A DNA stretch of 64,000 bases from Pseudomonas chlororaphis subsp. aurantiaca (GCF_013466605.1 NZ_CP059162.1:3906001-3970000); one strand, 5' to 3'; positions 28,241 to 38,071 are shown, numbered from the stretch's first letter. Translations and numbers: made by a program. The notes: a model not told the origin generated them from the sequence alone.

Positions 28241-29128
28241 ATGGATCTCAACGCCGCCAGGATGTTTGTCAGCGTGGTCCAATGCGGCAGCATTTCGTCC
28301 GCCGCCAACCTGCTGCAACTACCGCTGGCCACCATCCGCCGGGGCATCCGTGAACTGGAACGCAGCCTCAACGTGCAACTGCTGGAACGCTCCGCCCGCG
28401 GCACCCGGCTGACCGCCGCCGGCAGCCAGCTCTACGAACACGCCAGCCGCGGTATCGAGGCCCTGGCCGAGGGCGAACAGGCTGTCAGAAATGATCGAAT
28501 ACACTTGCAGGGCCGCCTGAGTGTCTCGGTGCCGGCGGCATTCGAGAGCTGGTGGAAGCTGCTGGCCGAGTTCCAGCGGCGCCATCCCGAAATCCAGGTC
28601 GCGGTCTACACCAGTGAGCGGGAAAGCGACCTGGCGCAGGACGGGGTCGACGTCGCCCTGCGCGCCGGGCCGCTGTTCGACGAGGATCGCCCGGCGCGCC
28701 TGCTCGGCAGCTACCGGCATCTGCTGGTCGCCAGCCCGCTGCTGCTGGAGCGACTCGGCACCCCGCAAACGCCTGCCGACCTTCGGCGCTTGCCCTGCGC
28801 CGTCTGGTCGCGCCATGCCGATGCCCGGGAACAGTGGCAACTGGGCGACCAGTCCTACAGCCCCGACCCGCTGTTCGCCGCCAACGATTACCTGCACCTG
28901 CGCCAGCTGGCGCTGACCGCCAAGGTGGTCACCGAGCTACCGGCCTTTCTCGCCGCCGAAGCGGTGCGCGACGGTCGTCTGCAAGCCCTGCTGCCCCACC
29001 TGCCGATGCCGGAACAACAGCTGCACCTGCTTTATCCGAACCGGCACCCGCCCTCGAACATCGTCCGCGCCTACCTGGATTTCGCCCAGGCCTGGCTGGT
29101 GGAAAACCCGTTGCCATACCCGCACTGA
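28241..29128 (+). CDS. LysR-family regulator
   Basis: A 295-residue LysR protein with helix-turn-helix GSISSAANLLQLPLATIRRG, then RGTRLTAAGSQLYEHASRG and an effector domain. The subgroup is that of CrgA/DsdC-like single regulators. It diverges from glsB and precedes the membrane reductase gene by 140 bases; either could be its target. GGGAG before the ATG supports the start. Confidence 0.87.
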   Translation: MDLNAARMFVSVVQCGSISSAANLLQLPLATIRRGIRELERSLNVQLLERSARGTRLTAAGSQLYEHASRGIEALAEGEQAVRNDRIHLQGRLSVSVPAAFESWWKLLAEFQRRHPEIQVAVYTSERESDLAQDGVDVALRAGPLFDEDRPARLLGSYRHLLVASPLLLERLGTPQTPADLRRLPCAVWSRHADAREQWQLGDQSYSPDPLFAANDYLHLRQLALTAKVVTELPAFLAAEAVRDGRLQALLPHLPMPEQQLHLLYPNRHPPSNIVRAYLDFAQAWLVENPLPYPH

Positions 29129-29268
29129 GCAGGCGCTGATACAGATCAGCCCGGGCTCGCCGCTCTGCCAGTAAAATCCCCCTCACCCCGGCTGCGCCCT
29201 CACCCGCCCGCAGTCCGCAACCCATCCTATGCGCCGACACTGGCGCCATCTTGCTGGAGGTGTCCCCC

Positions 29269-30522
29269 TTGAAAACCTGGTATTCGGTGGTCGGCGTCCT
29301 GCTGATCACCACCCTCACCGTGCTGCTGGAAATCCCCAGCGATACCTGGCTGACCTCCGCCACCCTGAGCCTGGTCCTCGGCGCCACGGCGCTGGCCTAT
29401 ATGGCACTGTCCTGCCTGCTGGCCAGCCGCTGGCGCTGGGTCGAGCGGCTGTTCGGCGGCCTCGACCGGGTCTATGAAACCCACAAGTGGCTGGGCATCT
29501 GGGCGCTGGTCTTCGCCAGCTATCACCTGGTGTTCAAGGCCAACCTGGATCTCTGGCAAAGCGTACCGATCGTCGAGCTGTCCAAGTACTGGACGCGCAT
29601 GGTGCGGCAGCTGAGCTACGTCGCCCTCGGCCTGATCGTGCTGCTGGCGCTGAACCGCAACATTCCCTACGGCCAGTGGCGCTGGTGGCACAAGCTGTCC
29701 GGGCCGCTGTTCGCGATCGTCATCCTGCACTGGCTGAGCTTCAAGTCGCCGATTACCCTGGATAACCCCTCGGGCATCTGGCTCACCGCACTCTGCGGCC
29801 TGGGCCTGCTCGGCGCCCTGTACAAGCTGCTGCTCTATCCGTTGCTGGCCAAGGCCGGCGAATACCGGGTCAGCGCCGTGACCCTGGAGAAAAATTCCCT
29901 GCACCTGGAGCTGACCCCGCTGCACCGCGGCTTCGCCTTCAAGGCCGGGCAGTTCGCCTTTCTCGCCATGCGCGAAAAAGGCCTGCGCGAGCCACACCCC
30001 TTCACCATCGCCAGCGCCCACGCCAGCGATGGGCGCATCGAGTTCGTGATCCGCGCCCTGGGCGACTACACCCAGAAGCTGCGCCAGCAGGTCAAGGTCG
30101 GCATGCTCGCCGACCTCTACGCGCCCTATGGCCGCTTCAAGCGCCGGCTCGATGCCGGCCGGGAAATCTGGATCGGCGGTGGCGTCGGTATCTCGCCCTT
30201 TATCTCGTGGCTGCAGGATGCCGCCGCCGGGCGCTTCGACCGGGCGACCCTGGTCTACTGCTGCAACCCGTCACGGGCCTTCCCCAGCATCGAAACCTTG
30301 CAGGGCCTGGCCGAGGAACGCGGGGTGGATTTCATCGGCCACACCGACGGCGCCGACCGCCTGGGGGAAACCCTGAAACGGCTGGCCAGCGAAACCGATC
30401 CACAACAGATCCAGATCAGTTTCTGCGGGCCCAAGGGCTTGCTGGCGCGGGTCAAGGCATTGATGCGCGAATACGCGATTCCCGAGCGCAACCTGCACCA
30501 CGAGTTCTTCGAGTTCCGTTGA
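29269..30522 (+). CDS. Ferric-reductase-like membrane flavoprotein
   Basis: A 417-residue protein in two halves. Residues 1-205 contain about six membrane helices of the ferric-reductase/NOX type, with haem-ligand-like histidines in ETHKWLGIW, FASYHLVFK and WRWWHKLSG. Residues 210-417 form a ferredoxin-NADP reductase module: FAD motif EPHPFTIASAH, GPYG-type loop APYGRFK, nicotinamide motif GGGVGISPFISWL and C-terminal FEFR. It should pass electrons from NAD(P)H across the inner membrane, possibly to ferric iron; the acceptor is unknown. The best start is the TTG at 29269, eight bases after GGAGG. Confidence 0.85.
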   Translation: MKTWYSVVGVLLITTLTVLLEIPSDTWLTSATLSLVLGATALAYMALSCLLASRWRWVERLFGGLDRVYETHKWLGIWALVFASYHLVFKANLDLWQSVPIVELSKYWTRMVRQLSYVALGLIVLLALNRNIPYGQWRWWHKLSGPLFAIVILHWLSFKSPITLDNPSGIWLTALCGLGLLGALYKLLLYPLLAKAGEYRVSAVTLEKNSLHLELTPLHRGFAFKAGQFAFLAMREKGLREPHPFTIASAHASDGRIEFVIRALGDYTQKLRQQVKVGMLADLYAPYGRFKRRLDAGREIWIGGGVGISPFISWLQDAAAGRFDRATLVYCCNPSRAFPSIETLQGLAEERGVDFIGHTDGADRLGETLKRLASETDPQQIQISFCGPKGLLARVKALMREYAIPERNLHHEFFEFR

Positions 30523-30528
30523 ACACCC

Positions 30529-32052
30529 TCAAACCCGGCGCGGCTCATGCAGCATCAGCCGCACCATCAGCGCCGCGACCAGGGTGATGGCGATCAGCGC
30601 ATACAACAGCCAGGTGAAGGCCTTGGCGTAGAGCCCGAGCAATACGTCCCGGCCCAGCTCGGGCAACAAGGCCGCGCTGCCCTGCAGGTTGCCGCTGGCC
30701 AGTTGCTGGGCGGCCAGCGGCCGTTGCGGATGCTCCGGCAGCGCCGCGGCCATGGACAGTTGCAGCAAGCCGGCCAGCAGCGCCACCACCAGGGCCAGGG
30801 CAATGCCCTCGCCCGCCACCCGGGTGGTGCTGAAGATGCCGGTGGCCATCCCCGCCCGTTCCTTGGGCACCACACTGACCGACAGCCCGTCCATCAAGCC
30901 CCAGGGCAAACCGGTACCGAGGCCGATCAACAGCATGGGCAAGACATTGGCCGCCGGCGCCTGCCCCGGGGCGATCCGGCTGAGCAGATAGAGCCCGAGC
31001 GCGGCAACCACCAAGCCGACGCTGGACAGGGTCCCGGCGCCGAACCAGCGGGTCAGCCACGCCGCCAGCAACGGCACCACCACCATCGGCGCGGACAGGG
31101 CAATCATCATCAAACCGGCATCGATCTCGCTGTAGCCTTCCACGCCGATAAAGCGGATCGGCAGCAGGATCAGCAACACCACGAAGCAATAGCAGGTGGC
31201 GATCGGCAGCAGCTGCACGCCGACAAACCGCGGGTAACGAAACAGCGACAGGTCGAGCATCGGCCGCTTGACCCGCAGCTCCACCACGATGAACAGCAAC
31301 AACGCCAGCAACGCCACCAGCAACAAGCCCCAGACCAACGGGCTGCCCCAGCCGCTTTGCGGCGCCTGCAAGATACCCCAGGTCAGCGCCACCAGCGCCG
31401 CGGTGAAGCTCAAGGTACCGGGCCAGTCGACACCCGCCGCGTCCGGGTCGCGGGACTCATGCATGCGCGGCACGCCAAACAGCAGCGACAGACCGCCGAT
31501 CAAGGTCCCCGAAACGAAGATCGAGCGCCAGCCGTAGGCTTCGATCAGCACTCCGGCCAGGATCGGCCCGAATGCCAGGCCGACGCCGAAGGTAGTGCCC
31601 AGCAGGCTGAAAGCGCGGGTCCGCGCCGGGCCCTCGAACGCCTGGGCCAGGGCCGCCGAGCCGCCCGCCAGCGCTGCCGCGCCGGCCAGCCCCTGCACGG
31701 CCCGCAACAGGTCGAGCCAGAGCACCGAAGGCGCGAAGGCCAGGGCCAGCGACGTCAGGGCGAACAGGCCGACACCGAGGCTGAACACGCGCTTGCGCCC
31801 GTACTCGTCGGCCAGGGTGCCAGCGGCCATCAGCACGCTGCCGAAACTCAGCATGAAGGCATTGGTGATCCAGCTCAGGGCCAGGGGGCCGCCGCCCAGC
31901 TCCCGGTCGATGGCCGGAGTCGCCACCGCCACGCCGACGAAGGTCAGCGGCAGGATCAACGCCGCCAGGCACACCGCGGCCAGCACCGCGTAGGAAGAAC
32001 CGCCCGCGACAGCGTCATCGACCGCTGCAGGCACATCGGTTGGCGAATTCAT
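30529..32052 (-). CDS. MFS multidrug exporter, DHA2 (14-TM) family
   Basis: A 507-residue transporter with 14 hydrophobic segments. Motif A appears as GTLADEYGRKRVF and motif C-like glycines in GVGLAFGPILAGVLIEAYGW. Such EmrB/QacA-type carriers expel hydrophobic drugs by proton antiport. The ATG 32052 follows GAGG; a GTG two codons upstream is possible. Its stop lies six bases from that of the converging reductase gene. A LysR gene diverges from its start and probably regulates it. Confidence 0.9.
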   Translation of the reverse strand: MNSPTDVPAAVDDAVAGGSSYAVLAAVCLAALILPLTFVGVAVATPAIDRELGGGPLALSWITNAFMLSFGSVLMAAGTLADEYGRKRVFSLGVGLFALTSLALAFAPSVLWLDLLRAVQGLAGAAALAGGSAALAQAFEGPARTRAFSLLGTTFGVGLAFGPILAGVLIEAYGWRSIFVSGTLIGGLSLLFGVPRMHESRDPDAAGVDWPGTLSFTAALVALTWGILQAPQSGWGSPLVWGLLLVALLALLLFIVVELRVKRPMLDLSLFRYPRFVGVQLLPIATCYCFVVLLILLPIRFIGVEGYSEIDAGLMMIALSAPMVVVPLLAAWLTRWFGAGTLSSVGLVVAALGLYLLSRIAPGQAPAANVLPMLLIGLGTGLPWGLMDGLSVSVVPKERAGMATGIFSTTRVAGEGIALALVVALLAGLLQLSMAAALPEHPQRPLAAQQLASGNLQGSAALLPELGRDVLLGLYAKAFTWLLYALIAITLVAALMVRLMLHEPRRV

Positions 32053-32165
32053 CGGCACCTCAGGGGGAACGTTGGAGTGCGATCAATGATAGATTCGCCG
32101 CAATCATCCACAAACAGGGCTCAAGTCCGTTATTTACGGACATAAACGCTCCAATCGAGATTCCC

Positions 32166-33062
32166 ATGGACAACCTCAGTGGCATGCTGGCCTTTGTGCG
32201 CACGGTGCAGGCCGGCAGTTTTGTCGGCGCGGCGGAACGCCTGGGCATCTCCGCCTCGGCGGTGGGCAAAAGCCTGGCCCGCCTGGAAGAACGGCTCGGC
32301 GTGCGCTTGCTCAATCGCAGCACCCGGCGCATCAGCCTGACTGACGAAGGCACGCTGTTCTTCGAGCGCTGCCAGCGCATCGTCGGCGAGGTGGAAGACG
32401 CCGAGGCCGAGCTCGCGCGCATCAGCGACAAGCCCCGCGGCAAGCTGCGGGTCAGCTTGCCCGCGATCGGCTATCGCATGCTGTTGCCGATCCTGCCGGA
32501 GTTCGCCGAACGCTACCCGGACATCGAGCTGGACCTGGATTTCAACGACCGGCTGATCGACGTGATCGCCGAAGGCGTCGACGCGGTGATCCGCAGCGGC
32601 GAGCTGGCGGACTCCCAGCTCAAGTCCCGCACCCTGGGACCGTTCCGCTTCGTACTGGTCAGCGCCCCGCACTATTTCACCCGCCATGGTGTGCCCGAGT
32701 GTCCCCGGGACCTGGAGCGGCATGCCTGCCTGCGCTACAAGTTTCCCGGCACCCCGCAGCTACAGGAGTGGAAACTGCGCCTGCCCAACGACGCACCGCC
32801 GCTGGTGCTGCGCAGCGCCCTGACCAGCAACAACCTGGAATCACTGATCTTCGCCGCCACCCAGGGCCTGGGCCTCGCCTTCGTGCCGGATTTCGTGGTG
32901 CGCCCGGCGCTGGCCGACGGCTCGCTGGTGTCGGTGCTGGACGACTATCAGATCGACAGCGGCAAGTTCTCGGTGCTCTGGCCCGGCAGTCGACATCTGC
33001 TGCCGAAACTGCGAGTGTTCGTCGACTTTCTCAGCGAACGTCTGGTGTTGGGCGGACGCTGA
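32166..33062 (+). CDS. LysR-family regulator of the divergent MFS exporter
   Basis: A 298-residue LysR protein of the CrgA/AaeR-like group. The opening is MDNLSGMLAFVRTVQAGSFV, the helix-turn-helix GAAERLGISASAVGKSLARL and then RLLNRSTRRISLTDEG. An effector domain follows. The gene pair with the DHA2 exporter, back to back with about 113 bases between, is a standard regulator-efflux arrangement. ATG 32166 is the family start. Confidence 0.88.
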   Translation: MDNLSGMLAFVRTVQAGSFVGAAERLGISASAVGKSLARLEERLGVRLLNRSTRRISLTDEGTLFFERCQRIVGEVEDAEAELARISDKPRGKLRVSLPAIGYRMLLPILPEFAERYPDIELDLDFNDRLIDVIAEGVDAVIRSGELADSQLKSRTLGPFRFVLVSAPHYFTRHGVPECPRDLERHACLRYKFPGTPQLQEWKLRLPNDAPPLVLRSALTSNNLESLIFAATQGLGLAFVPDFVVRPALADGSLVSVLDDYQIDSGKFSVLWPGSRHLLPKLRVFVDFLSERLVLGGR

Positions 33063-33290
33063 AAAAAACACAGCAGGTCCACACAAGGAATGTGCCGCGC
33101 ATATGAAGCCGTCCTACGAAATAGCCAGAAACATCTTGTTGCGACGCCCTCACGTTTTTTCGGCTTTCATGGCTTTATCGTCCGCCTTCAAAAACTTGTA
33201 CCGAATATAGTGCTCTCACAATTACAGTCAGCTGTTCCATTTGCTGTTATCTGTAACAAGAGTTCTTAGGTTAAAAGCAGTATTTCGGCA

Positions 33291-34235
33291 ATGGCTACCG
33301 CTGGGGTAAGTCTGCGCAGCATTTACGTGGCATCAGCGGCGCGTTTTGGTCAGAGCCTTCCTGGAGCGGCCTTCGGAGCTGGAGTAACAAGCGCACTCTC
33401 GAGCAAGCTATTCGGGCGAGGGTTGGGGTGGCCGGGAATTATCCTGGGTGTGATAACCGATGGCTATTCAGGGTATGAAAAGCTCAACGCTGGCAACTCT
33501 ACCGCTGCGACTTATACATGGGGCGGAGGCATTGCCCTGGCCATTGGGAGCGCGGCGATGCTCGAGGGTGGCCTTGCCTTGGGGAGTGCAATGGCGGGCG
33601 TCGGCACCGCTGCCGGCGCCTCCGCGACCATTCCTGTTGCTGGCTGGATTGCTGCTGCAGTGATATTGATCGGTGGGGCAATGGTCATAGGGGCCATGTG
33701 GTTGATGTCCAAGGCAAACCAGGAAAACCACACCCCCATGGAGCTTTGGGCCGCGCGCAGTGTATTCGGTAATCGTAAAAACGATGGGCAAGTACGCCAG
33801 GACCTGAAACTCGACGAACAGAAACGCCTTCCTGGCTACGCCACCTTGAGCGACGAAATAAGGGGTTGGTATCAAGGCTATTTCGGTCCTGTACTGCTTG
33901 ACGCCAGCCAAGCGAAGTCATTGGGTTGGAATGGCATAGACAGCGCTTGGCATGACAACTATCTCGAGGCCGACCAGGCCGAATTTGCCGTTCTTTTCCC
34001 AGGTTTCGTGCAGGATCAAAGTACCTGGCAAGGCAAGCTTGCAAGCCGTGCGCCCCTACCGATAACCAATGCGACGACTCAATGCCGACAAGTCAAAGCG
34101 GGATTGATACTTCACTTCAATCACAAAATAGGCGCAACTGATAGTGACAAAATATCTCTCGAGGTCAGCTACAAACCCAACCAAAGCTGGGATGAAACCG
34201 CCGTCGCGACTGCGAAGTTTGAGCTGATCGACTAA
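33291..34235 (+). CDS. Hydrophobic toxin-like protein, possibly a 5'-truncated T6SS effector
   Basis: A 314-residue protein of unusual composition. Residues 20-60 and especially 75-140 form long Gly/Ala-rich hydrophobic hairpins (GGGIALAIGSAAMLEGGLAL, GWIAAAVILIGGAMVIGAMW), as in pore-forming toxins or effector translocation domains. Residues 145-314 are soluble with SVFGNRKN and ELWAA. An in-frame TAG lies only seven codons upstream, there is no ribosome-binding site, and relatives I recall are much longer, so the N-terminus may be lost. GC content is lower than the flanks. The next genes are DUF6708-type and PAAR. Alternatively it is a complete small membrane effector. Confidence 0.55.
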   Translation: MATAGVSLRSIYVASAARFGQSLPGAAFGAGVTSALSSKLFGRGLGWPGIILGVITDGYSGYEKLNAGNSTAATYTWGGGIALAIGSAAMLEGGLALGSAMAGVGTAAGASATIPVAGWIAAAVILIGGAMVIGAMWLMSKANQENHTPMELWAARSVFGNRKNDGQVRQDLKLDEQKRLPGYATLSDEIRGWYQGYFGPVLLDASQAKSLGWNGIDSAWHDNYLEADQAEFAVLFPGFVQDQSTWQGKLASRAPLPITNATTQCRQVKAGLILHFNHKIGATDSDKISLEVSYKPNQSWDETAVATAKFELID

Positions 34236-34245
34236 GGAGATACAC

Positions 34246-35184
34246 ATGACCATCAGTTGGACGTGGACACCGGCAGACAAGGCAGAAGCGGCACCGTCTA
34301 TCGGTGATCAATACATTTCCATGGAAAAAAATGTCTTGTGCCTGCGCAATCCCATGCCTGCGGATTCAGCCTTCATGGCAACGATGTTCTCTGCCACGAT
34401 AGTCATCACTCTACTGCTGTGGTTATGGATGTTCTGTGCCGTTATCAATGACACGCCATCCGATGAAGCCTGGGTTCTATTCATTCCCCTGCTCTTGCCG
34501 CTGGGAGTTTCGTTGTTTCTTTTTTACCGAATCCACTTGATCAGGAGTCAATCGAACTTCTATTTCAATCGCCACACCCAGAAAATCTACTACCTCAAGG
34601 GCAAGACCCTGCTTGTCGGTGACTGGGCTCATGTCAAAGCTGGCGTGATGGGTCGAACCGAGTTTTCCGGCCGGTCGTTCAGTACCACTACTTCTTTGGT
34701 CCTGAATGCATTCGGTACCCAACAAGACAGCCTGCAAGCCAAACAGATCGCCAAATCCTGGGCGCCCACCTATAGCATCTGCATAGACAGCAATGAACCC
34801 AGCGATCCTCGACCGATCTTCGTTGCTCAGGTGTGGGAGTACATTCGTCAGTTCATGGCCCATGGTCCGGATAAGCTGCCCGTTCCTCAAGAGCCCCACT
34901 GGTGGTATGCGCCTCATAACGCCATCTGCCTGACACCCCGTCAGGCATTTCGTCACTATGTGCCTTGGCGCACGGGAGAACCGGGGGAAAAGCAGGGCAA
35001 GAAATGGTGGCTGATGCCTCTTTGGTTGGTGTTCTTCCCTTACAACTTCTTCGTTGCTCTTTGCCGGTGGATGACCTGCCGCCTGTTGCGCGTACACCCG
35101 GCGGCCCCACCACAACAAGCGCTCGAAGGAGAACCTGGTACATCAACGCCCATAGGAATGACTGCCAGGACCGTTGAACCCTAG
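34246..35184 (+). CDS. DUF6708-type membrane protein of a T6SS effector cassette
   Basis: A 312-residue protein starting ten bases after the preceding gene, with AAGGAGAT before the ATG. Two membrane segments lie at about residues 45-68 and 75-95 (ATIVITLLLWLWMFCAVIND and LFIPLLLPLGVSLFLFYRIH). A cytoplasmic region follows with FYFNRHTQKIYYLKGKTLLV, then another hydrophobic stretch, LMPLWLVFFPYNFFVALCRW. This resembles the DUF6708 family that sits beside type VI effectors and is thought to be an immunity or accessory protein. Assignment is by resemblance and context. Confidence 0.6.
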   Translation: MTISWTWTPADKAEAAPSIGDQYISMEKNVLCLRNPMPADSAFMATMFSATIVITLLLWLWMFCAVINDTPSDEAWVLFIPLLLPLGVSLFLFYRIHLIRSQSNFYFNRHTQKIYYLKGKTLLVGDWAHVKAGVMGRTEFSGRSFSTTTSLVLNAFGTQQDSLQAKQIAKSWAPTYSICIDSNEPSDPRPIFVAQVWEYIRQFMAHGPDKLPVPQEPHWWYAPHNAICLTPRQAFRHYVPWRTGEPGEKQGKKWWLMPLWLVFFPYNFFVALCRWMTCRLLRVHPAAPPQQALEGEPGTSTPIGMTARTVEP

Positions 35185-35280
35185 CGTTTGCCGACAAGCT
35201 GGAGTGCCAAACCTGGCCAAAGACTCTCCAGAGCACCGTTCATTGACGGCAACCGGGATTGATTCAGAGAGGGAACTTGC

Positions 35281-35538
35281 ATGAAACCAGTCGTACTTGT
35301 TGGTCATAGCCATGACTGCCCGATACACGGAGCAGGAACGGTTGTCAGTGGGGCGACAAGTGCCTCTATCAATGGCAAGGCTGTCGCCCGGGTGGGGGAT
35401 GGCATCAGTTGCGGTGCCGTCATACAAACTGGTTCACCGACAGAGGACATTGAGGGAAAAACGGTTGCCAGGCAAGGAGATACGACCCGTCATGGAGGCA
35501 CGCTCACCGAAGGCGACAGTAGCTGGATGCTCGACTAG
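35281..35538 (+). CDS. PAAR-domain protein
   Basis: An 85-residue single-domain PAAR protein with repeated zinc-tip motifs: VGHSHDCPIHGAGTVVSG, a central VGDGISCGAVIQTGSP and RQGDTTRHGG, built around Gly turns and His/Cys ligands. PAAR proteins sharpen the VgrG spike of the type VI secretion system and carry or recruit effectors. It lies downstream of the toxin-like and DUF6708-type genes. No vgrG, hcp or tss gene is in the window, so it must work with an apparatus encoded elsewhere. Confidence 0.88.
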   Translation: MKPVVLVGHSHDCPIHGAGTVVSGATSASINGKAVARVGDGISCGAVIQTGSPTEDIEGKTVARQGDTTRHGGTLTEGDSSWMLD

Positions 35539-35591
35539 ACAATAGATGGATTACCCCTGAAGTCATTGCCCGCAAGGAGAAAGGCTTTCAT

Positions 35592-36137
35592 ATGGAGCCG
35601 TCCCCCACCCTCTACACCGCACGCCTGATCCTGCGCCCGCTGGAGCTGGCCGATGCCGAGGCTGTCCAGCAGCAGTTTGCGCACTGGGAAGTGGTGCGTT
35701 ATCTCAATGCGCGGGTGCCCTGGCCCTACCCTGCCGATGGCGCCCTGACGTATCTGCGCGACCTGGCGCTGCCGGCCATCGAGCGCGGTGAGGAATGGCA
35801 CTGGTCGATCCGCCTGAACAGCGCGCCGGAGCAACTGATCGGTAATGTCAGCCTGATGGACCAGACCGATAACAATCGCGGCTTCTGGCTGGCTCCGGCG
35901 TGGCAGGGCCAGGGCTACATGAGCGAGGCCAGCGCGGCGGTCACCGAGTACTGGTTCGAAGTGTTGGGGCGCGAGGTGATGCGGGTGCCCAAGGCCGCGC
36001 CGAACCTGGCCTCGCGGCGGATTTCCGAGCGCGGCGGCATGCGCTTGATCCGCAGTGACGAAGACGACTTTGTCTGCGGGCGATTGCCCCGTGATATCTG
36101 GGAAATCACCCGCGAGCAATGGCGTCGTCTCAGATGA
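35592..36137 (+). CDS. GNAT acetyltransferase, RimJ/RimL type
   Basis: A 181-residue acetyltransferase with the N-terminal motif [20 protein letters not shown] and the middle [20 protein letters not shown]. The acetyl-CoA loop is [20 protein letters not shown], and N-terminal-Ala/Ser acetylase-like [14 protein letters not shown] follows. Likely substrates are ribosomal or small-molecule amines; not decidable. AAGGAG precedes the ATG. Its 3' end overlaps the converging nitrilase gene by eight bases. Confidence 0.87.
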   Translation: MEPSPTLYTARLILRPLELADAEAVQQQFAHWEVVRYLNARVPWPYPADGALTYLRDLALPAIERGEEWHWSIRLNSAPEQLIGNVSLMDQTDNNRGFWLAPAWQGQGYMSEASAAVTEYWFEVLGREVMRVPKAAPNLASRRISERGGMRLIRSDEDDFVCGRLPRDIWEITREQWRRLR

Positions 36138-37050
36138 AACGCACGCCGGCCTTGGCCCGTTCGTCCACCGTCAGCTCGAACACATCCGGGCGCGCATAGT
36201 GGCCGACCACGTCGTAGTCGTAGCGCGCCCGCACCAGCTCGGCGGTGTCGATCTGCGCCGTCAGCAGGCCGGCACGGCCCACCAGCGGCCCGGCCAGCAC
36301 CTCGCCCATGGGTCCGACAATCACACTGCCGCCGGCAATCAGCGGGCGCTCGGCCGGCCAGTTGGCGATCTCCAGCCCCAGCTCCTGGGGTGACGCCTGC
36401 ACCTGGCAGGCGCTGACCACGAAGCAGCGGCCTTCATGGGCGATGTGGCGCATGCTGACCTGCCACATCTCGCGCTCGTCCACGGTCGGCGCGCACCAGA
36501 CGTCCACGCCCTTGGCGTACATCGCGGTGCGCAGCAACGGCATCATGTTTTCCCAGCAGATCACCGCGCCGACCCGGCCGACCTGGGTGTCCAGCACCGG
36601 CAGGGTCGAACCGTCGCCCTTGCCCCAGATCAGCCGCTCGGTGCCGGTCGGCATCAGCTTGCGGTGCTTGCCCACCAGGCCATGCTGCGGGTCGAAATAC
36701 AGCGCCGTGCAATACAGGGTACTGCCGGCGCGCTCGATCACCCCCAGCACCAGGTTGGCCCCGGTGCGCGCCGCCAGGCCGGCCAGGGCCTCGGTCTCCG
36801 CGCCCGGCACCTCGACGGCGTTGGCGAAATAGCGGGCAAAGGCCTCGCGGCCTTCCGGCAGGCGATAGCCGAGCTGGGTGCCGAAGCCTTCTCCTTTGGG
36901 GTAGCCGCCGAGCAAGGCTTCGGGCATCACCACCAGCTGCGCGCCGGCCTCGATGATGGCGTCCTCATAGGACAGGATCTGCTCCAGGGTATCGGCCTTG
37001 CCCCCTGGCAGGGAGCCGATCTGCAACGCGGCGACAACGGACTTGGACAT
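36130..37050 (-). CDS. Nitrilase (carbon-nitrogen hydrolase family)
   Basis: A 306-residue branch-1 nitrilase. The catalytic triad is visible: Glu44 in [14 protein letters not shown], Lys in [17 protein letters not shown] and Cys in [12 protein letters not shown]. Such enzymes hydrolyse nitriles to acids and ammonia; Pseudomonas enzymes of this length accept aliphatic dinitriles, but the substrate here is inferred only. The ATG 37050 (MSKSVVAAL) is the natural start; the frame extends upstream without support. A LysR gene diverges from it 85 bases away. Confidence 0.9.
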   Translation of the reverse strand: MSKSVVAALQIGSLPGGKADTLEQILSYEDAIIEAGAQLVVMPEALLGGYPKGEGFGTQLGYRLPEGREAFARYFANAVEVPGAETEALAGLAARTGANLVLGVIERAGSTLYCTALYFDPQHGLVGKHRKLMPTGTERLIWGKGDGSTLPVLDTQVGRVGAVICWENMMPLLRTAMYAKGVDVWCAPTVDEREMWQVSMRHIAHEGRCFVVSACQVQASPQELGLEIANWPAERPLIAGGSVIVGPMGEVLAGPLVGRAGLLTAQIDTAELVRARYDYDVVGHYARPDVFELTVDERAKAGVRFI

Positions 37051-37135
37051 CGGGAAAACTCCTGTGGCGATGAAGTGTTGCCCATTGTCCGGCGCTCGCC
37101 GATCATGCAGAAAGCCCCTCCTGATACTGAATGAT

Positions 37136-38071
37136 ATGAACCAGATGAATATCGCCCAGGTCGATCTCAACCTGCTCAAGGCCTTCGAAGCCCTGCACGA
37201 CGAATCCAGCGCCAGTCGCGCCGCCCTGCGCCTGGGTGTCACCCAGTCGGCCATGAGCGCGGCGCTGCGGCGCCTGCGCGAGCTGTACGGCGATCAGTTG
37301 TTCGTGCGCACCGGGCGCGGCCTGGCGCCGACCCTGCGGGCCAACCAGCTCAAGCCGGTGATCAGCGAGGCCCTGAACAAATGCCGGCAGAGCCTGGCCA
37401 TGGTCGATCCCCATGCCAGCCATTATCAGGGCCGCTCGGTGGCGATCGGGCTGTCGGACGATTTCGAGATTGCCTACGGCCGGCGCCTGATCGAGGAAGT
37501 CGCCCGGCGGGCGCCGAAACTGCGCCTGATCTTTCGCCAGAGCCACAGCCAGATCGTCGGCGAGGCGCTGTTGCAGCGCAGCATCGACCTGGCCATCAGC
37601 GCCGGCGGTTTCGCCGAACGCATGCTCAGCCGCCAGGTATTGGGGGAAGGCAGTTATCTGTGCCTGGCGGACCCGGCGAGCCTGAGGCCCGGACAGCAGG
37701 CCATCGACCTCGACGAGTTCGTCGCCCGCGAGCATGTGCTGGTATCGTCGCAAGGGTTTATCGGGATTACCGACGAGGGTCTGGCGGCCCTGGGCCTGAG
37801 TCGCCAAGTCTGCGCCTCGACCACGCATTTTGCCGCGCTGCCCCATCTGCTCAAGGGCAGCCAGGCGGTGGCGACCATTCCGGCCCACGCCGCGCGGAGC
37901 ATCGCCGAACTGACCGGGCTGGCGCTGCTGCCCTGCCCGCTGGACCTGCCGCGCTACCCGATCGAGCTGGGCTGGCGCACCAGCGCGCAGATCGATCCGG
38001 TGGTGCTGAAAGTGCGGGAGGCGATCGTCGCCAGCTTCGAACTTACTTGTTCGCCGCCATCAGGCGATTGA
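37136..38071 (+). CDS. LysR-family regulator divergent from nitrilase
   Basis: A 311-residue LysR protein of the NodD/NahR-like group. The opening is [20 protein letters not shown], then [20 protein letters not shown] and [17 protein letters not shown], with an effector domain ending SPPSGD. It probably controls the nitrilase gene it diverges from (inference from layout). ATG 37136 or 37145 could start it. The last 29 bases overlap the end of the converging 84-residue gene. Confidence 0.88.
   Translation: MNQMNIAQVDLNLLKAFEALHDESSASRAALRLGVTQSAMSAALRRLRELYGDQLFVRTGRGLAPTLRANQLKPVISEALNKCRQSLAMVDPHASHYQGRSVAIGLSDDFEIAYGRRLIEEVARRAPKLRLIFRQSHSQIVGEALLQRSIDLAISAGGFAERMLSRQVLGEGSYLCLADPASLRPGQQAIDLDEFVAREHVLVSSQGFIGITDEGLAALGLSRQVCASTTHFAALPHLLKGSQAVATIPAHAARSIAELTGLALLPCPLDLPRYPIELGWRTSAQIDPVVLKVREAIVASFELTCSPPSGD

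Noticed and set aside
33104..33211. Short frame before the toxin-like gene, considered as a piece of a lost N-terminus
   Set aside because: Only about 35 codons, not in line with the downstream frame and without recognisable effector sequence.
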